From contig NZ_RYDV01000003.1 of the NCBI RefSeq assembly GCF_003971065.1, positions 186,001 to 250,000 on the forward strand: a stretch of 64,000 nucleotides of DNA, read 5' to 3'. The position numbers were made by a program, and so were the translations under genes. Shown here in pieces: positions 25,435-34,170 of this stretch. The notes beneath the pieces are model-generated. The model did no database searches. It was not told where the DNA came from and worked only from the letters and a program-made list of their open reading frames with translations. Source of the DNA: Candidimonas sp. SYP-B2681. GTDB lineage: Bacteria; Pseudomonadota; Gammaproteobacteria; Burkholderiales; Burkholderiaceae_B. The first letter of the stretch is position 1, and each line of letters opens with the position of its first letter.

Positions 25435-25449
25435 TTACGCAATGCGTGT
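25435..25449. promoter_or_regulatory. Candidate IclR operator, copy B
   Basis: TTACGCAATGCGTGT lies between the divergent IclR and P450 genes and has the same ACGC-N3-GCGT core as copy A upstream of the Bug gene. A weaker related sequence (TTTTGCAATACGC) begins about 33 bases to the left. Confidence 0.55.
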
Positions 25450-25522
25450 AAGTATTACGCTAAAATAATAATTCGAATCGGGGCTGGTGGTCTATCGCTT
25501 GGCCCTTTCAAAGGATGACGAC

Positions 25523-27874
25523 ATGACCAGTGCCCAGAATACGCCCGCCGCTTGCCCCTATGCCGCCGAATCGGCGCAGCTATCATCGTCCGGGCAATGT
25601 CCGGTCGATCACAAGGCTGCCAACTTCGATCCATTCCAAGACGCCTACATGGAGAATCCGTCAGAGTTCGTCCGTTGGGCGCGCGAACAGGCACCGGTTT
25701 TCTACAGCCCCAAGCTCGACTACTGGGTTGTGACGCGCTATCAAGCCATCAAGGACATCTTCCGTGACCCCATCACCTTCAGTCCCTCCAACGTACTCGA
25801 ACCCGTTGGCGAACCTTCGGAAGAAGCCGCTGCCATACTGAAACAGTATGGCTACGCCATGAACCGCACGCTCGTTAACGAAGACGAACCAATGCACATG
25901 GCGCGCCGACGGGTGCTGATGGAACCCTTCACGCCCGAACACTTGCGCAAGCATGAACCCATGGTTCGCCGACTCGTGACCGAAGCCATCGACGGATTCA
26001 TCGATGACGGGCGCGTCGACCTCATGCAAAAGCTGCTGTGGGACGTACCGTTTACGGTGGCGCTGCACTTCCTGGGCATCGACGATGACTCGGACCGCGA
26101 AACAATGCACCGGTTTTCCATTGCGCATACCATCAATGCCTTTGGCCGCCCGACCCCTGCCGAGCGAACTTCGGTCGCCCATACGGTGGGCCAATTCTGG
26201 CAGTTCTCTGGCCAAGTGCTAGAAAAAATGAAGCGCACTCCCGATGGCCCGGGCTGGATGCGGTATTCAATCCGGCAACAAAAAGAATATCCTGACGTGG
26301 TCACCGATTCCTACCTGCACTCGATGATGATGGCCATCATTGTGGCTGCGCACGAATCGACATCCTTCGCCTCGGCCAATGCGATCAAGCTGCTGCTGGA
26401 ACACCCTGACAGCTGGGCCGATATCTGCAAGAATCCGGGCCTGATTTCGCCCGCCATCGAAGAATGCCTGCGCTATAACGGTTCAATTGGATCCTGGCGG
26501 CGCCGCGCCACGCGCGATGTCGAGATCGAAGGGGTCGCCATCCCGGCAGGAGCGCGCCTGCTGCTGGTCGTATCATCGGGCAACCATGATCCACGCCACT
26601 TCGGCGACCCGGATTTCTTCGACATACGGCGCGATAACACCGTCGAACATCTGACATTCGGCTTTGGTGCCCACCAATGCCTGGGCAAGAATATCGGCCG
26701 CATGGAAATGCAGATCATCATCGGCGAGCTAACGCGCAGGCTGCCGCATATGTGCCTGGTTGACCAGACCTACAAGTATGTACACAACCTCGCCTTCCGG
26801 GGCCCAAAGAATCTGCTCGTGGAATGGAATCCAGCGCTGAACCCCGAACGAAGCGATCCGTCAGTCCGCAAAGCGACTCAGGAAGTACGACTTGGCGGCC
26901 CGCTGGCCAAGCATATTGTCCGTGACCTTCAAGTTGAATCGGCGCGACAGGCCACAGAAGACATCCTCTTGCTGCGCCTTACCTCGCCCACCGGGACGCC
27001 GTTGCCGAAATGGACGCCCGGCGCCCACCTGGACATCGAATGCGGCCACACCGGCCTGTCGAGGCAGTATTCACTATGCGGCGATCTCGATGACCGCAGC
27101 GCCTGGGAAGTCGCCGTGCTGCGCGACCCAGAAAGCCGCGGCGGCTCGTCATGGATCCATGAATATGCCCAAACCGGCGCCGCATTGCGAGTGCGGGGGC
27201 CGCGCAATCACTTTCACATGGACGAGTCGCACGGCGGCCGCATGCTGCTGCTTGCTGGCGGCATTGGCATCACCCCGATCATGGCCATGGCGCAACGCGC
27301 GCGAACCCTCGATATGGATTACGAGCTGCATTTCAGCGGCCGGTCTCGCTGCGCCCTGCCGTTCTTCGACGAACTTCAAACGCTCCACGGTCCGCGCCTT
27401 CATGTGCATATCAGCGATGAAGGAAGCCGCTGCGATTTCGACCAATTGCTGAAGACTTTCGATGACACGACACAGGTGTACGCCTGTGGCCCTTCCCGCA
27501 TGCTCGACGCACTGGAACAAGCGGTTTCGCGCCGCGGACTGCCGGACACGTCATTGCATATCGAGCACTTCGTTAATAACGTCACGGTCCTGGACCCTGC
27601 CAATGAACATGCTTTCGAGGTGGAACTCAGGAATTCCGGCCTGACGTTAACCGTGACGAACGAAAGTACGCTGCTGAACGTCCTGCGCGCCTCTAACATC
27701 GATGTGCAAAGCGACTGCGAAGAAGGGCTTTGTGGCGCCTGCGAAGTCGGCGTCCTGGCGGGCGAGGTGGATCATCGTGACAGCGTACTGACCACGGCGG
27801 AACGACGCGAGAACAAACGCCTGATGGCCTGTTGCTCGCGCGCGGCTAACAAGAAGTTGGTTCTGGATCTATGA
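25523..27874 (+). CDS. Self-sufficient cytochrome P450: P450 + FMN reductase + 2Fe-2S ferredoxin (CYP116B-like)
   Basis: A 783-residue monooxygenase that carries its own electron chain. The P450 domain (about 1-450) has the I-helix AAHESTSF, ExxR in EECLR and haem-ligand motif FGFGAHQCLG. Next comes a phthalate-dioxygenase-reductase-like domain (RQYSLCG for flavin, GGIGITPIMAMA for NAD(P)H, YACGPSRML). Last is a plant-type ferredoxin with CEEGLCGAC and the fourth cysteine in LMACCSRA. Length and order match CYP116B enzymes, though the subfamily needs alignment. Start ATG at 25523 follows AAGGATGACG; GATG-rich spacing makes the exact RBS uncertain. Substrate unknown; IclR and Bug neighbours suggest an aromatic or organic-acid catabolic role. 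Confidence 0.93.
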   Translation: MTSAQNTPAACPYAAESAQLSSSGQCPVDHKAANFDPFQDAYMENPSEFVRWAREQAPVFYSPKLDYWVVTRYQAIKDIFRDPITFSPSNVLEPVGEPSEEAAAILKQYGYAMNRTLVNEDEPMHMARRRVLMEPFTPEHLRKHEPMVRRLVTEAIDGFIDDGRVDLMQKLLWDVPFTVALHFLGIDDDSDRETMHRFSIAHTINAFGRPTPAERTSVAHTVGQFWQFSGQVLEKMKRTPDGPGWMRYSIRQQKEYPDVVTDSYLHSMMMAIIVAAHESTSFASANAIKLLLEHPDSWADICKNPGLISPAIEECLRYNGSIGSWRRRATRDVEIEGVAIPAGARLLLVVSSGNHDPRHFGDPDFFDIRRDNTVEHLTFGFGAHQCLGKNIGRMEMQIIIGELTRRLPHMCLVDQTYKYVHNLAFRGPKNLLVEWNPALNPERSDPSVRKATQEVRLGGPLAKHIVRDLQVESARQATEDILLLRLTSPTGTPLPKWTPGAHLDIECGHTGLSRQYSLCGDLDDRSAWEVAVLRDPESRGGSSWIHEYAQTGAALRVRGPRNHFHMDESHGGRMLLLAGGIGITPIMAMAQRARTLDMDYELHFSGRSRCALPFFDELQTLHGPRLHVHISDEGSRCDFDQLLKTFDDTTQVYACGPSRMLDALEQAVSRRGLPDTSLHIEHFVNNVTVLDPANEHAFEVELRNSGLTLTVTNESTLLNVLRASNIDVQSDCEEGLCGACEVGVLAGEVDHRDSVLTTAERRENKRLMACCSRAANKKLVLDL

Positions 27875-27915
27875 AGGGATATATCACCATAGCCAAATGG
27901 ACACATAACAAGACA

Positions 27916-27937
27916 GCGCCCGATGATTGTCGGGCGC
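27916..27937. terminator. Hairpin between convergent P450 and PaaY-like genes
   Basis: Eight-base GC-rich stem GCGCCCGA / TCGGGCGC with a six-base loop. T runs are weak on both sides, so termination strength is uncertain, but its place between two convergent stops fits. Confidence 0.65.
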
Positions 27938-27944
27938 CGTAGTA

Positions 27945-28535
27945 TTAAGCAGGAGGATTCACCAGCTCGGGAGTCAATCGAGCACGTTCGGGTTCGGCTT
28001 CTGCCAGTGGATCAACCGCTCGCATGGTGCGCAAACACCTAAGGGTCAAGGCCTGATACTGATGGGTACCACGAGATTTTCGTGCAATTTCAGCGTCGCT
28101 TAGTTCACGCATCACTTGTGCTGGCGAGCCGACGACAAGGCTGCGTGGCGGAACCACCAGCCCTTTCTTGACGAAGGCCATGGCCGCCACCATGCTGTCC
28201 TCGCCGATAACGGCAAGATCCATGACCACGGCATTCATTCCCACCATGGCATTACGTTGGATGGTGCAGCCATGCAGTACTGCACCGTGTCCGATGTGTC
28301 CGTCGACCTCGACGACGGTGTCGATCTCGCCCGTCCCGTGAATGACGCAGGTATCCTGCACGTTGGAGCCCTGCTTCAGTACGATGCGCCCGAAATCCCC
28401 GCGCAAGCTTGCCAGCGGCCCGACATACACACCAGGGCCAATGATCACATCCCCGATGAGAACTGCGGTCGGATGCACATAGGCTGTGGGGTCAACAACG
28501 GGAACGATGCCATCGATGGCATAAACTTTGAACAT
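27945..28535 (-). CDS. Gamma-carbonic-anhydrase-like hexapeptide-repeat protein (PaaY/CaiE type)
   Basis: A 196-residue left-handed beta-helix protein: repeated hexapeptides from [20 protein letters not shown] onward, RGDFGRI, and metal-type histidines in VIHGTG and [12 protein letters not shown]. The C-terminal tail [14 protein letters not shown] is the pattern seen in PaaY and CaiE, which act as thioesterases or assist phenylacetyl-CoA or carnitine metabolism. No paa genes are in the window, so the role is open. Confidence 0.86.
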   Translation of the reverse strand: MFKVYAIDGIVPVVDPTAYVHPTAVLIGDVIIGPGVYVGPLASLRGDFGRIVLKQGSNVQDTCVIHGTGEIDTVVEVDGHIGHGAVLHGCTIQRNAMVGMNAVVMDLAVIGEDSMVAAMAFVKKGLVVPPRSLVVGSPAQVMRELSDAEIARKSRGTHQYQALTLRCLRTMRAVDPLAEAEPERARLTPELVNPPA

Positions 28536-28666
28536 GCGGTGAGTCTCCGTGGCTTTTTTAGAAATTGGTAGGACCGGTCGCCCAATTTACCAGCGCGAAG
28601 GGTATGCGGACAAGAACGAAAAACGATGCGCATGACCTCAAGGTGCCGCTTTAGTAAAAGAGTGCT

Positions 28667-28694
28667 TTGCAAATTGGCCGGAGCACGGTATGAT
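28667..28694 (+). promoter_or_regulatory. Sigma70-type promoter upstream of the structured leader
   Basis: A -35 hexamer TTGCAA at 28667-28672 and a -10 hexamer TATGAT at 28689-28694 are 16 bases apart, predicting a start near 28701. No other promoter of this quality was seen nearby. Confidence 0.6.
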
Positions 28695-28700
28695 TTTATC

Positions 28701-28832
28701 TACATTACGAGTTGGGCTCGACGCCCCGCCAACCTGCCTTCCGGGGCAAGGTGGTCTGCCAAAAAGCAAATGTGGCCCGTTCAGGGCAACCAAGCCGGCA
28801 ACAGCGTCAACCCTCCTAGTGAGGGTTTTTTG
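28701..28832 (+). ncRNA. Structured leader or small RNA with intrinsic terminator (riboswitch candidate)
   Basis: About 130 bases with paired elements. Local hairpin GGGC/GCCC (28714-28726). Helix CCAACCTGCC with GGCAAGGTGG (28729-28738, 28745-28754). Hairpin GCCC/GGGC (28775-28778, 28784-28787). Possible closing helix GACGC (28720-28724) with GCGTC (28804-28808), extended by GTT (28711-28713) with AAC (28809-28811). The same AAC starts the terminator stem AACCCTC / GAGGGTT (28809-28815, 28821-28827) followed by TTTT, so closing helix and terminator are mutually exclusive. This is riboswitch- or attenuator-like architecture. I do not recognise a known class. A free small RNA is the alternative. 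Confidence 0.6.
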
Positions 28833-28923
28833 CTTTTAAGGTCTGGCCGACCCAATCGGCCGGGTGGATTTGTCCAGCTTGCTGCACCCGACCAATGTCA
28901 AAGCAGCTAAACAGGAGATCAAC

Positions 28924-29212
28924 ATGAATCAGTACAACCGCCTTCAGCCAAGCCTGGCCAACCAACAATACGCACCGGTTAATTCGCGCCGCGAAGGTGT
29001 ACCGGCATTTGCCGCGACGAACCGCGACACCCGGCCACTGGACGACGAACTATTCCGTAGTGAGTGGCGTGATCCGGTGGCACTGCGCTTTAGCCCCTAC
29101 ACTACGTGATCGGTACTACATGCTGCGGGAATACGGGCATACATTGCCGCAGCCAAAGCTCCACATCGGTGAACCGGTCTTCTGGTTCGTACCGCACGGC
29201 GCGTCGCAATAA
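28924..29212 (+). pseudogene. Small gene of unknown function, split by a frameshift
   Basis: The ATG at 28924 has AGGAGA six bases upstream and opens a 61-codon frame ending at 29109 (MNQYNRLQPSLANQ ... ALRFSPYTT). The next frame continues protein-like sequence without interruption (LRDRYYMLREYGH, KLHIGEPVFWFVPHGASQ) to a stop at 29210-29212. Removing one base near 29098-29103 gives one product of about 95 residues. It could be a mutation, a sequencing error or a programmed +1 shift. It follows the structured leader, whose terminator it would be subject to. No family recognised. Confidence 0.55.
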
Positions 29213-29350
29213 ATAATGGCTGCCTGCCCTTTTGCTGAACTCTTGCGTAGGTGAAAACACGCCCTCGAGCGATGGCCATTGCATGCTACGCTTGCCGATT
29301 CTGTGGGAATCTCCACACTTTTGGTGTCGCAAAAAAACAGGAACCGCAAG

Positions 29351-30313
29351 ATGCAGTTTGGGCAGCACAAAGCTTCTGTCGACGACGTTCACGACAGCGG
29401 TCTCGGCACACTAAAAGTACACTCGGCAAATTCAATGGTGCAAGTCGCCCTGCTAACCTGTCTGGCGATGGTGGCCTTCGCCAGCAATTCGATACTGTGC
29501 CGGCTCGCTCTTATGGCGGATCGCATCGATCCTTTTAGTTTCACCGTGCTACGGCTCGTGAGCGGTGCGCTGGTACTTTATGTGTTGGTACGGTTCCGGT
29601 CACAGCCCATTCAAGAATCAGCGCTTTCACGACAATCGTCTCGGGTTCTTCAGTCGGGTAATTGGGCCGGCGCTGTCGCACTGTTCCTGTATGCCATGGC
29701 CTTTTCTCTTGCTTACGTCAACATGGAGTCCGGCGTAGGAGCGCTGATTCTTTTTGGCGCTGTGCAACTCACCATGTTGCTGTACGGCGTCTTTAAAGGC
29801 GAGCGGATGACGCCGCTGTCGATGCTGGGTCTACTTATCAGCATCGGCGGTCTGGTGTACTTGCTACTACCAGGCAGTAGCGCCCCGCCATTAGGCAGTG
29901 CACTGCTCATGATCATTGCTGGCGCTTCCTGGGGATGGTATTCCTTGCTGGGTAAGGGTTCGTCCAGTCCACTCGTCACGACCGCGGCAAATTTTGCCCG
30001 CGCCATTCCCTTCGGTTTGCTTGCGGCTGTGCCGTTCTTGGCCTCGTTGAAATGGGACGCGTTTGGTGTGCTTTGTGCGGTACTTTCGGGCGCATTTGCC
30101 TCAGGACTCGGATACGCGGTCTGGTACGGCGTCATCAAGCAACTTTCGGTGCTCAAAGCCAGTTCAGTGCAATTGTGCGTGCCCATTCTTACTGCTCTGA
30201 TCGGAGCAGCGTTTCTTGGCGAAGCGTTGACGCTACGGGTTGTCATCGCATGCATAGCGGTGCTCGGCGGTATCGCGCTGGTGCTGGCGAGCAAGCAACG
30301 GATGCGGGGCTGA
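29351..30313 (+). CDS. EamA/DMT-superfamily transporter
   Basis: A 320-residue inner-membrane protein with about ten hydrophobic segments in two EamA repeats (for example FASNSILCRLALMADRIDPFSF and GASWGWYSLLGKGS). Typical DMT exporters move amino acids, metabolites or toxic compounds; substrate unknown. The ATG at 29351 has CAGGAA upstream; an ATG at 29435 is the alternative if the hydrophilic N-terminus is not made. It may be in the transcript that begins at the structured leader 650 bases upstream. Confidence 0.85.
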   Translation: MQFGQHKASVDDVHDSGLGTLKVHSANSMVQVALLTCLAMVAFASNSILCRLALMADRIDPFSFTVLRLVSGALVLYVLVRFRSQPIQESALSRQSSRVLQSGNWAGAVALFLYAMAFSLAYVNMESGVGALILFGAVQLTMLLYGVFKGERMTPLSMLGLLISIGGLVYLLLPGSSAPPLGSALLMIIAGASWGWYSLLGKGSSSPLVTTAANFARAIPFGLLAAVPFLASLKWDAFGVLCAVLSGAFASGLGYAVWYGVIKQLSVLKASSVQLCVPILTALIGAAFLGEALTLRVVIACIAVLGGIALVLASKQRMRG

Positions 30314-30319
30314 CCGCCC

Positions 30320-31678
30320 TTAGCTTGGCACAGACCGGGCCCGCCGTTTATAGACAAATCCCCAGACCAGCCCCAGAACTGCTGCAGATGAGGATGCAAC
30401 CAAAACCGCCAATTTACTGGCATTCAGCAGATTCGCATCTTCGAATGCCAGGGTCGCGATAAAGATGGACATCGTAAAGCCTATGCCAGCGAGTAAACCA
30501 ACGAGGATCAATCCAGACCAAGTGACCCCGGGCGGCAGTCGGCACCAGCCCATGCGAACGGCGATCCAGCTGGCGCTTAATAAGCCGGCCGGTTTGCCCA
30601 CCACCAGTGCCAGGACAATTCCCCACACCACACTCTGCGCCCCACTACTATTCAAATCCACGCCTTCCAGGCTTACCCCTGCATTGGCGAGCGCAAACAA
30701 GGGCATGATCCCATAGGCAACCCACGGATGGAGTGCCATTTGTACGCGTGAAACAGGTGGCAGAACTTCGCGTTGCGCCTTGCGCAATTCGGACAGCGAT
30801 GCGGCGAGTACACGAGCTTGCGTGCCGTCGTCTTTCGCAAAAGCCTCTAGCTCAACGGCTGTGCGCTTCACAACATCAAGCGGACGCTCCACTGCAAAAC
30901 GAGAAAACACCGGCGTCATGAGGCCCAGGACAACGCCAGCAAGAGTAGGATGTGCGCCGGTTTGCAGCAGCCCGAACCATAGGATGGCACCAGGAAGAAT
31001 ATATGCCCACGCTGCTGCCACGCCCATACGCTGCCACATAAGAACCATAAGAATTCCGAATCCGGCGACTATCAATCCGGTATGGTCCAGGCCACCAGAA
31101 TAGAAAACAGCAATAATAATGACTGCCGCGATATCGTCAATAATTGCCACGGCCAGCAAAAAGATTCTCAGGTTCCCTGGTATAGATTTTCCCAACAAAG
31201 CCAGCACACCAACGGCGAACGCAATATCGGTTGCCGTCGGGACTGCCCAACCTTGAAGACGGACCGGCTCAAGGTTGAACGCTGCGTAAAGTACCGCCGG
31301 AAAGGCGATACCACCCAGTGCTGCAGCCAGCGGAAGCGACGCCAGCTTCAGATTAGCCAAAGCACCATCGTGGATCTCGCGACGAATCTCCATTCCGACA
31401 ACCAGAAAGAACACCGTCATCAAGGCGTCGTTAACCAGAAAGTGAAGAGACTGCGAGAAAACCAAGCTGCCTAAACTGAACGACAAGTTGGTATGCCACA
31501 GCGCATGATAGCTATCAGCTGCAGGCGAGTTGGCCCAGATAAGTGCGACGGCTGCCGCTAAGAGCAGCGTAATGCCGCTGACGGCCTCGATGTGGAGGAA
31601 GCGATCAATCGCTGACGAAGCGCGTTCGGTAAAAAGTTGGGCGCGCGGCATGGATGTCCGCGAGGGCTTTCGGTACAT
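30320..31678 (-). CDS. nhaA: Na+/H+ antiporter NhaA
   Basis: Inner-membrane antiporter exchanging sodium for protons, for salt and alkaline tolerance. The 452-residue protein has the conserved Asp pair in [15 protein letters not shown], the [13 protein letters not shown] and [17 protein letters not shown] segments, all typical of NhaA; it is longer than the E. coli protein at both ends. The ATG at 31678 is preceded by GGAGA at a long spacing; the frame runs open to 31852 without a better start. It converges on the EamA gene with six bases between the stops. Confidence 0.94.
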   Translation of the reverse strand: MYRKPSRTSMPRAQLFTERASSAIDRFLHIEAVSGITLLLAAAVALIWANSPAADSYHALWHTNLSFSLGSLVFSQSLHFLVNDALMTVFFLVVGMEIRREIHDGALANLKLASLPLAAALGGIAFPAVLYAAFNLEPVRLQGWAVPTATDIAFAVGVLALLGKSIPGNLRIFLLAVAIIDDIAAVIIIAVFYSGGLDHTGLIVAGFGILMVLMWQRMGVAAAWAYILPGAILWFGLLQTGAHPTLAGVVLGLMTPVFSRFAVERPLDVVKRTAVELEAFAKDDGTQARVLAASLSELRKAQREVLPPVSRVQMALHPWVAYGIMPLFALANAGVSLEGVDLNSSGAQSVVWGIVLALVVGKPAGLLSASWIAVRMGWCRLPPGVTWSGLILVGLLAGIGFTMSIFIATLAFEDANLLNASKLAVLVASSSAAVLGLVWGFVYKRRARSVPS

Positions 31679-31785
31679 GGTCGTGAAGTCTCCGCGCAGC
31701 GGCCCGACTAACGCATTAACCTGCCACACCGCAACGTGCGATGCTGACACCCAAAGCCAGTATACATAGAAATGATTTCTACGCT

Positions 31786-31816
31786 CCAAAAAAATAGCCG
31801 GCATTCGCCGGCTATT
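31786..31816 (-). terminator. Intrinsic terminator after ridA
   Basis: Ten-base stem AATAGCCGGC / GCCGGCTATT (31793-31802, 31807-31816) with a four-base loop, followed on the minus strand by a run of seven T from 31792 downward. Confidence 0.9.
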
Positions 31817-31833
31817 CCCATCACTGCAAGCTA

Positions 31834-32214
31834 TTACGCTGCGGCAATGCACTCGATCTCGAGCAGGAACGAAGGATTGCCCATGTCGGCGGCAATCGTC
31901 GTGCGCGCTGGAAACTCGCCTTCCTTGAAGTAGGTGCGATAGATTTCGTTCATGCGAGCGAAATCTGTGGCGTTCTTGAGGATCACGTTGGCTTTGACAA
32001 TCTTGTCTAAGCTCGAGCCGGCCTCTTCGAGCAAGGCTTTGACGTTAGCCATTACCTGGTGCATTTGCGCATCGAAATCACCCTCGACGATTTGGCGATC
32101 GCCAAAAAAAGCAGGCTGACCAGAGACAAAAACAAAACCACCGGAGCGCACTGCGGGTGACAGCGGAGCGCGGGGGGGCGTAACCTTATCGGATGTGATA
32201 ATTTCTTTACTCAT
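31834..32214 (-). CDS. RidA-family protein
   Basis: A 126-residue RidA/YjgF homologue that hydrolyses reactive enamine/imine intermediates or a related small substrate. Typical motifs: [37 protein letters not shown] and [11 protein letters not shown], where the Arg is the usual substrate-binding residue. It is the last gene of the GntR-FAH-Bug operon, so may be a pathway-specific RidA rather than the housekeeping copy. A strong terminator follows. Confidence 0.9.
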   Translation of the reverse strand: MSKEIITSDKVTPPRAPLSPAVRSGGFVFVSGQPAFFGDRQIVEGDFDAQMHQVMANVKALLEEAGSSLDKIVKANVILKNATDFARMNEIYRTYFKEGEFPARTTIAADMGNPSFLLEIECIAAA

Positions 32215-32268
32215 ACGTATCTCCTTGATAACAAATCGAACTTAAATTGGCTTAGCCCTTGGGCTTGA

Positions 32269-33243
32269 TTACAACGCGTTTGCGCCAGATGCCTTCACCA
32301 TCGTTGCGGCTTTGTCCATTTCGGACTTCAGGTATTCAGCGAACTCGGCGGGTGTTGTACCCGCTGGCTCCAGACCTTGTGCTGCCAAGCGCTCGCGAAC
32401 ATCCGCAAGATTAAGAATGCGCACAAATTCAGCGCTCAGCTGGTCGACAATTGCTGGAGGCGTGCCGGCAGGTGCAACGACGCCGAACCAGGAGTTTGAA
32501 TTGAAGTTATCGACGCCGGCTTCCTTGAACGTTTCTACCTCGGCGGCCGAATCGATACGCTTATCATGAGCCAGCCCGATAGCGCGCAACTTGCCCGACT
32601 TCACGTGCGGGAGCACATCAGGTGTGTTGGCAAACATCATGTTGACGTGGCCGCCGAGCAAGTCATTCAGTGCTGGGGCTTGACCCTTATAAGGGATGTG
32701 CAGGACATCGACTTTTGTCTCGGCCTTAAGCATCTCGATGGCGATATGGGGCGAAGTACCTGCACCGAAGGAAGCGAAGGTCAGTTCGCCTGGTTTGGCT
32801 TTCGCGGTCGCGATCACATCTTTAAGGTTCTTGACCGGCACATCAGGGTGAGCAACAAGCATGTGCGGGGTGTAGGCTACCCAGCTCACCGGCGCAAAAT
32901 CTTTCTCTGTGTCATAGCGTAGTTTCGCGTGCAGGCTGGGGTTGATAGCAAAGCTGTTGGCGACCATGCCAAGGGTGTAGCCGTCGGGCGCGGCCCTGGC
33001 GACCATTTCAGTGCCGATGATGGTCCCTGCTCCGGGCCTATTGTCGATGATGACTGGCTGCTTGAAGCTTTCCGACATCTTCTGCCCCAGGCTCCGCGTC
33101 AAGTTATCGAGCGTGCCACCGGCCGGGAAAGGTACGACGATGGTTATCGGCTTGCTAGGATAAGCCTGTGCAAGCGCTACTGACGGTGCTACCGCCAAAG
33201 CGCTTAAGGCAACGAGGCCCAAACGGATCATATTTAAACGCAT
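32269..33243 (-). CDS. Bug/TctC-family binding protein
   Basis: A 324-residue periplasmic binding protein with a signal peptide (LVALSALAVAPSVALAQA) and Bug signatures ITIVVPFPAGGTLDNLTR, VIIDNRPGAGTIIGTE and APDGYTLG. It lies six bases downstream of the FAH gene, in an operon with a GntR regulator and RidA, so it probably captures the organic acid that this small pathway degrades. No matching TctAB permease is present. Confidence 0.92.
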   Translation of the reverse strand: MRLNMIRLGLVALSALAVAPSVALAQAYPSKPITIVVPFPAGGTLDNLTRSLGQKMSESFKQPVIIDNRPGAGTIIGTEMVARAAPDGYTLGMVANSFAINPSLHAKLRYDTEKDFAPVSWVAYTPHMLVAHPDVPVKNLKDVIATAKAKPGELTFASFGAGTSPHIAIEMLKAETKVDVLHIPYKGQAPALNDLLGGHVNMMFANTPDVLPHVKSGKLRAIGLAHDKRIDSAAEVETFKEAGVDNFNSNSWFGVVAPAGTPPAIVDQLSAEFVRILNLADVRERLAAQGLEPAGTTPAEFAEYLKSEMDKAATMVKASGANAL

Positions 33244-33249
33244 AATAGT

Positions 33250-34170
33250 CTACTTAAAAATGGTGGTTTCGAGCTCGCCGATGAATTTAATGCGAGCCTT
33301 GATGACGTCGCCCGGTTCGAGCGAGCGTGGTGGTTCCATCGCGAACCCGACGCCAGAAGGCGTGCCGGTGGCGATGATGTCTCCGGGCTCCAGGGTCATG
33401 CCCGCAGACAATTGAGAAATAATGTTGGCCACATCAAACAACATATCCGACGTGTTGGCCGACTGACGCAATTCGCCGTTGACATCCAGTTCCAGGTCAA
33501 GCGCATTGGGATTTTCGATCGCCGATTTCAGTGTTACGACGGGCCCGATTGGGCAGGTGCCATCCAGGGACTTTCCTTTGAACCACTGACCATGCAGGGC
33601 TTGAAGGTCACGCGCCGTGATGTCGTTCACAACGGTGTAGCCGAACACGTAATCCAGCGCCGCCTCGGGGGGGATATCGCGCCCTGCCTTCCCGATGACG
33701 ATGCCAAGTTCCACTTCATAATCCAGCATGCGCGTATGCGCGGCGTGCCGACTCACCGCCGCCTGATGCCCGACTACGGTCGTGGGCGCCTTGGTAAAGA
33801 ACTCCAGCGCTTTAGGAAAATCGTCGGCCGGACGGCCGCGGGCCAGATTGCCCTCGACGATGTGGGCGCGGTAATTTCGTCCTACGCAGAAAATGTTCTT
33901 TGACGGGTTGGGAATAGGCGCCAGAATGGAGAGACCTGCGGCTTCCAGAATTGGCGCACCGCCTTTTTCGGCCAGCTTCATCAGGGTGCGCAAAGCTTCG
34001 AGAGCCGGCTCACCAAGGCAAATAACATCAAAGACTTCAGTGGGGGCCGGAGTGGCTTTTAACGAGTGGTCGGAGCTTGACCACGCCTGAGTGAAGTCGA
34101 CGACGCGACCATCGTCAAGCATTCCGCCCAAACGGGTCTCGTCGCCCTGTGCAAAGGTAAGTAATTTCAT
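33250..34170 (-). CDS. Fumarylacetoacetate hydrolase (FAH)-family enzyme
   Basis: A 306-residue FAH-superfamily protein with metal-binding pattern FCVGRNYRAH, LDYEVELGIVIG and GRD/ITARDLQ and GTPSGVGFA near the C-terminus. Members hydrolyse C-C bonds or decarboxylate/isomerise dicarboxylic ring-cleavage products; substrate cannot be read. Its ATG overlaps the GntR stop (TAATG), so it is translationally coupled to the regulator. Confidence 0.9.
   Translation of the reverse strand: MKLLTFAQGDETRLGGMLDDGRVVDFTQAWSSSDHSLKATPAPTEVFDVICLGEPALEALRTLMKLAEKGGAPILEAAGLSILAPIPNPSKNIFCVGRNYRAHIVEGNLARGRPADDFPKALEFFTKAPTTVVGHQAAVSRHAAHTRMLDYEVELGIVIGKAGRDIPPEAALDYVFGYTVVNDITARDLQALHGQWFKGKSLDGTCPIGPVVTLKSAIENPNALDLELDVNGELRQSANTSDMLFDVANIISQLSAGMTLEPGDIIATGTPSGVGFAMEPPRSLEPGDVIKARIKFIGELETTIFK

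Noticed and set aside
28701-28832. Known riboswitch class (SAM, TPP, cobalamin, fluoride, guanidine, ZTP, c-di-GMP)
   Set aside because: None of the conserved core sequences of these classes is present as I remember them; left as an unassigned structured leader.
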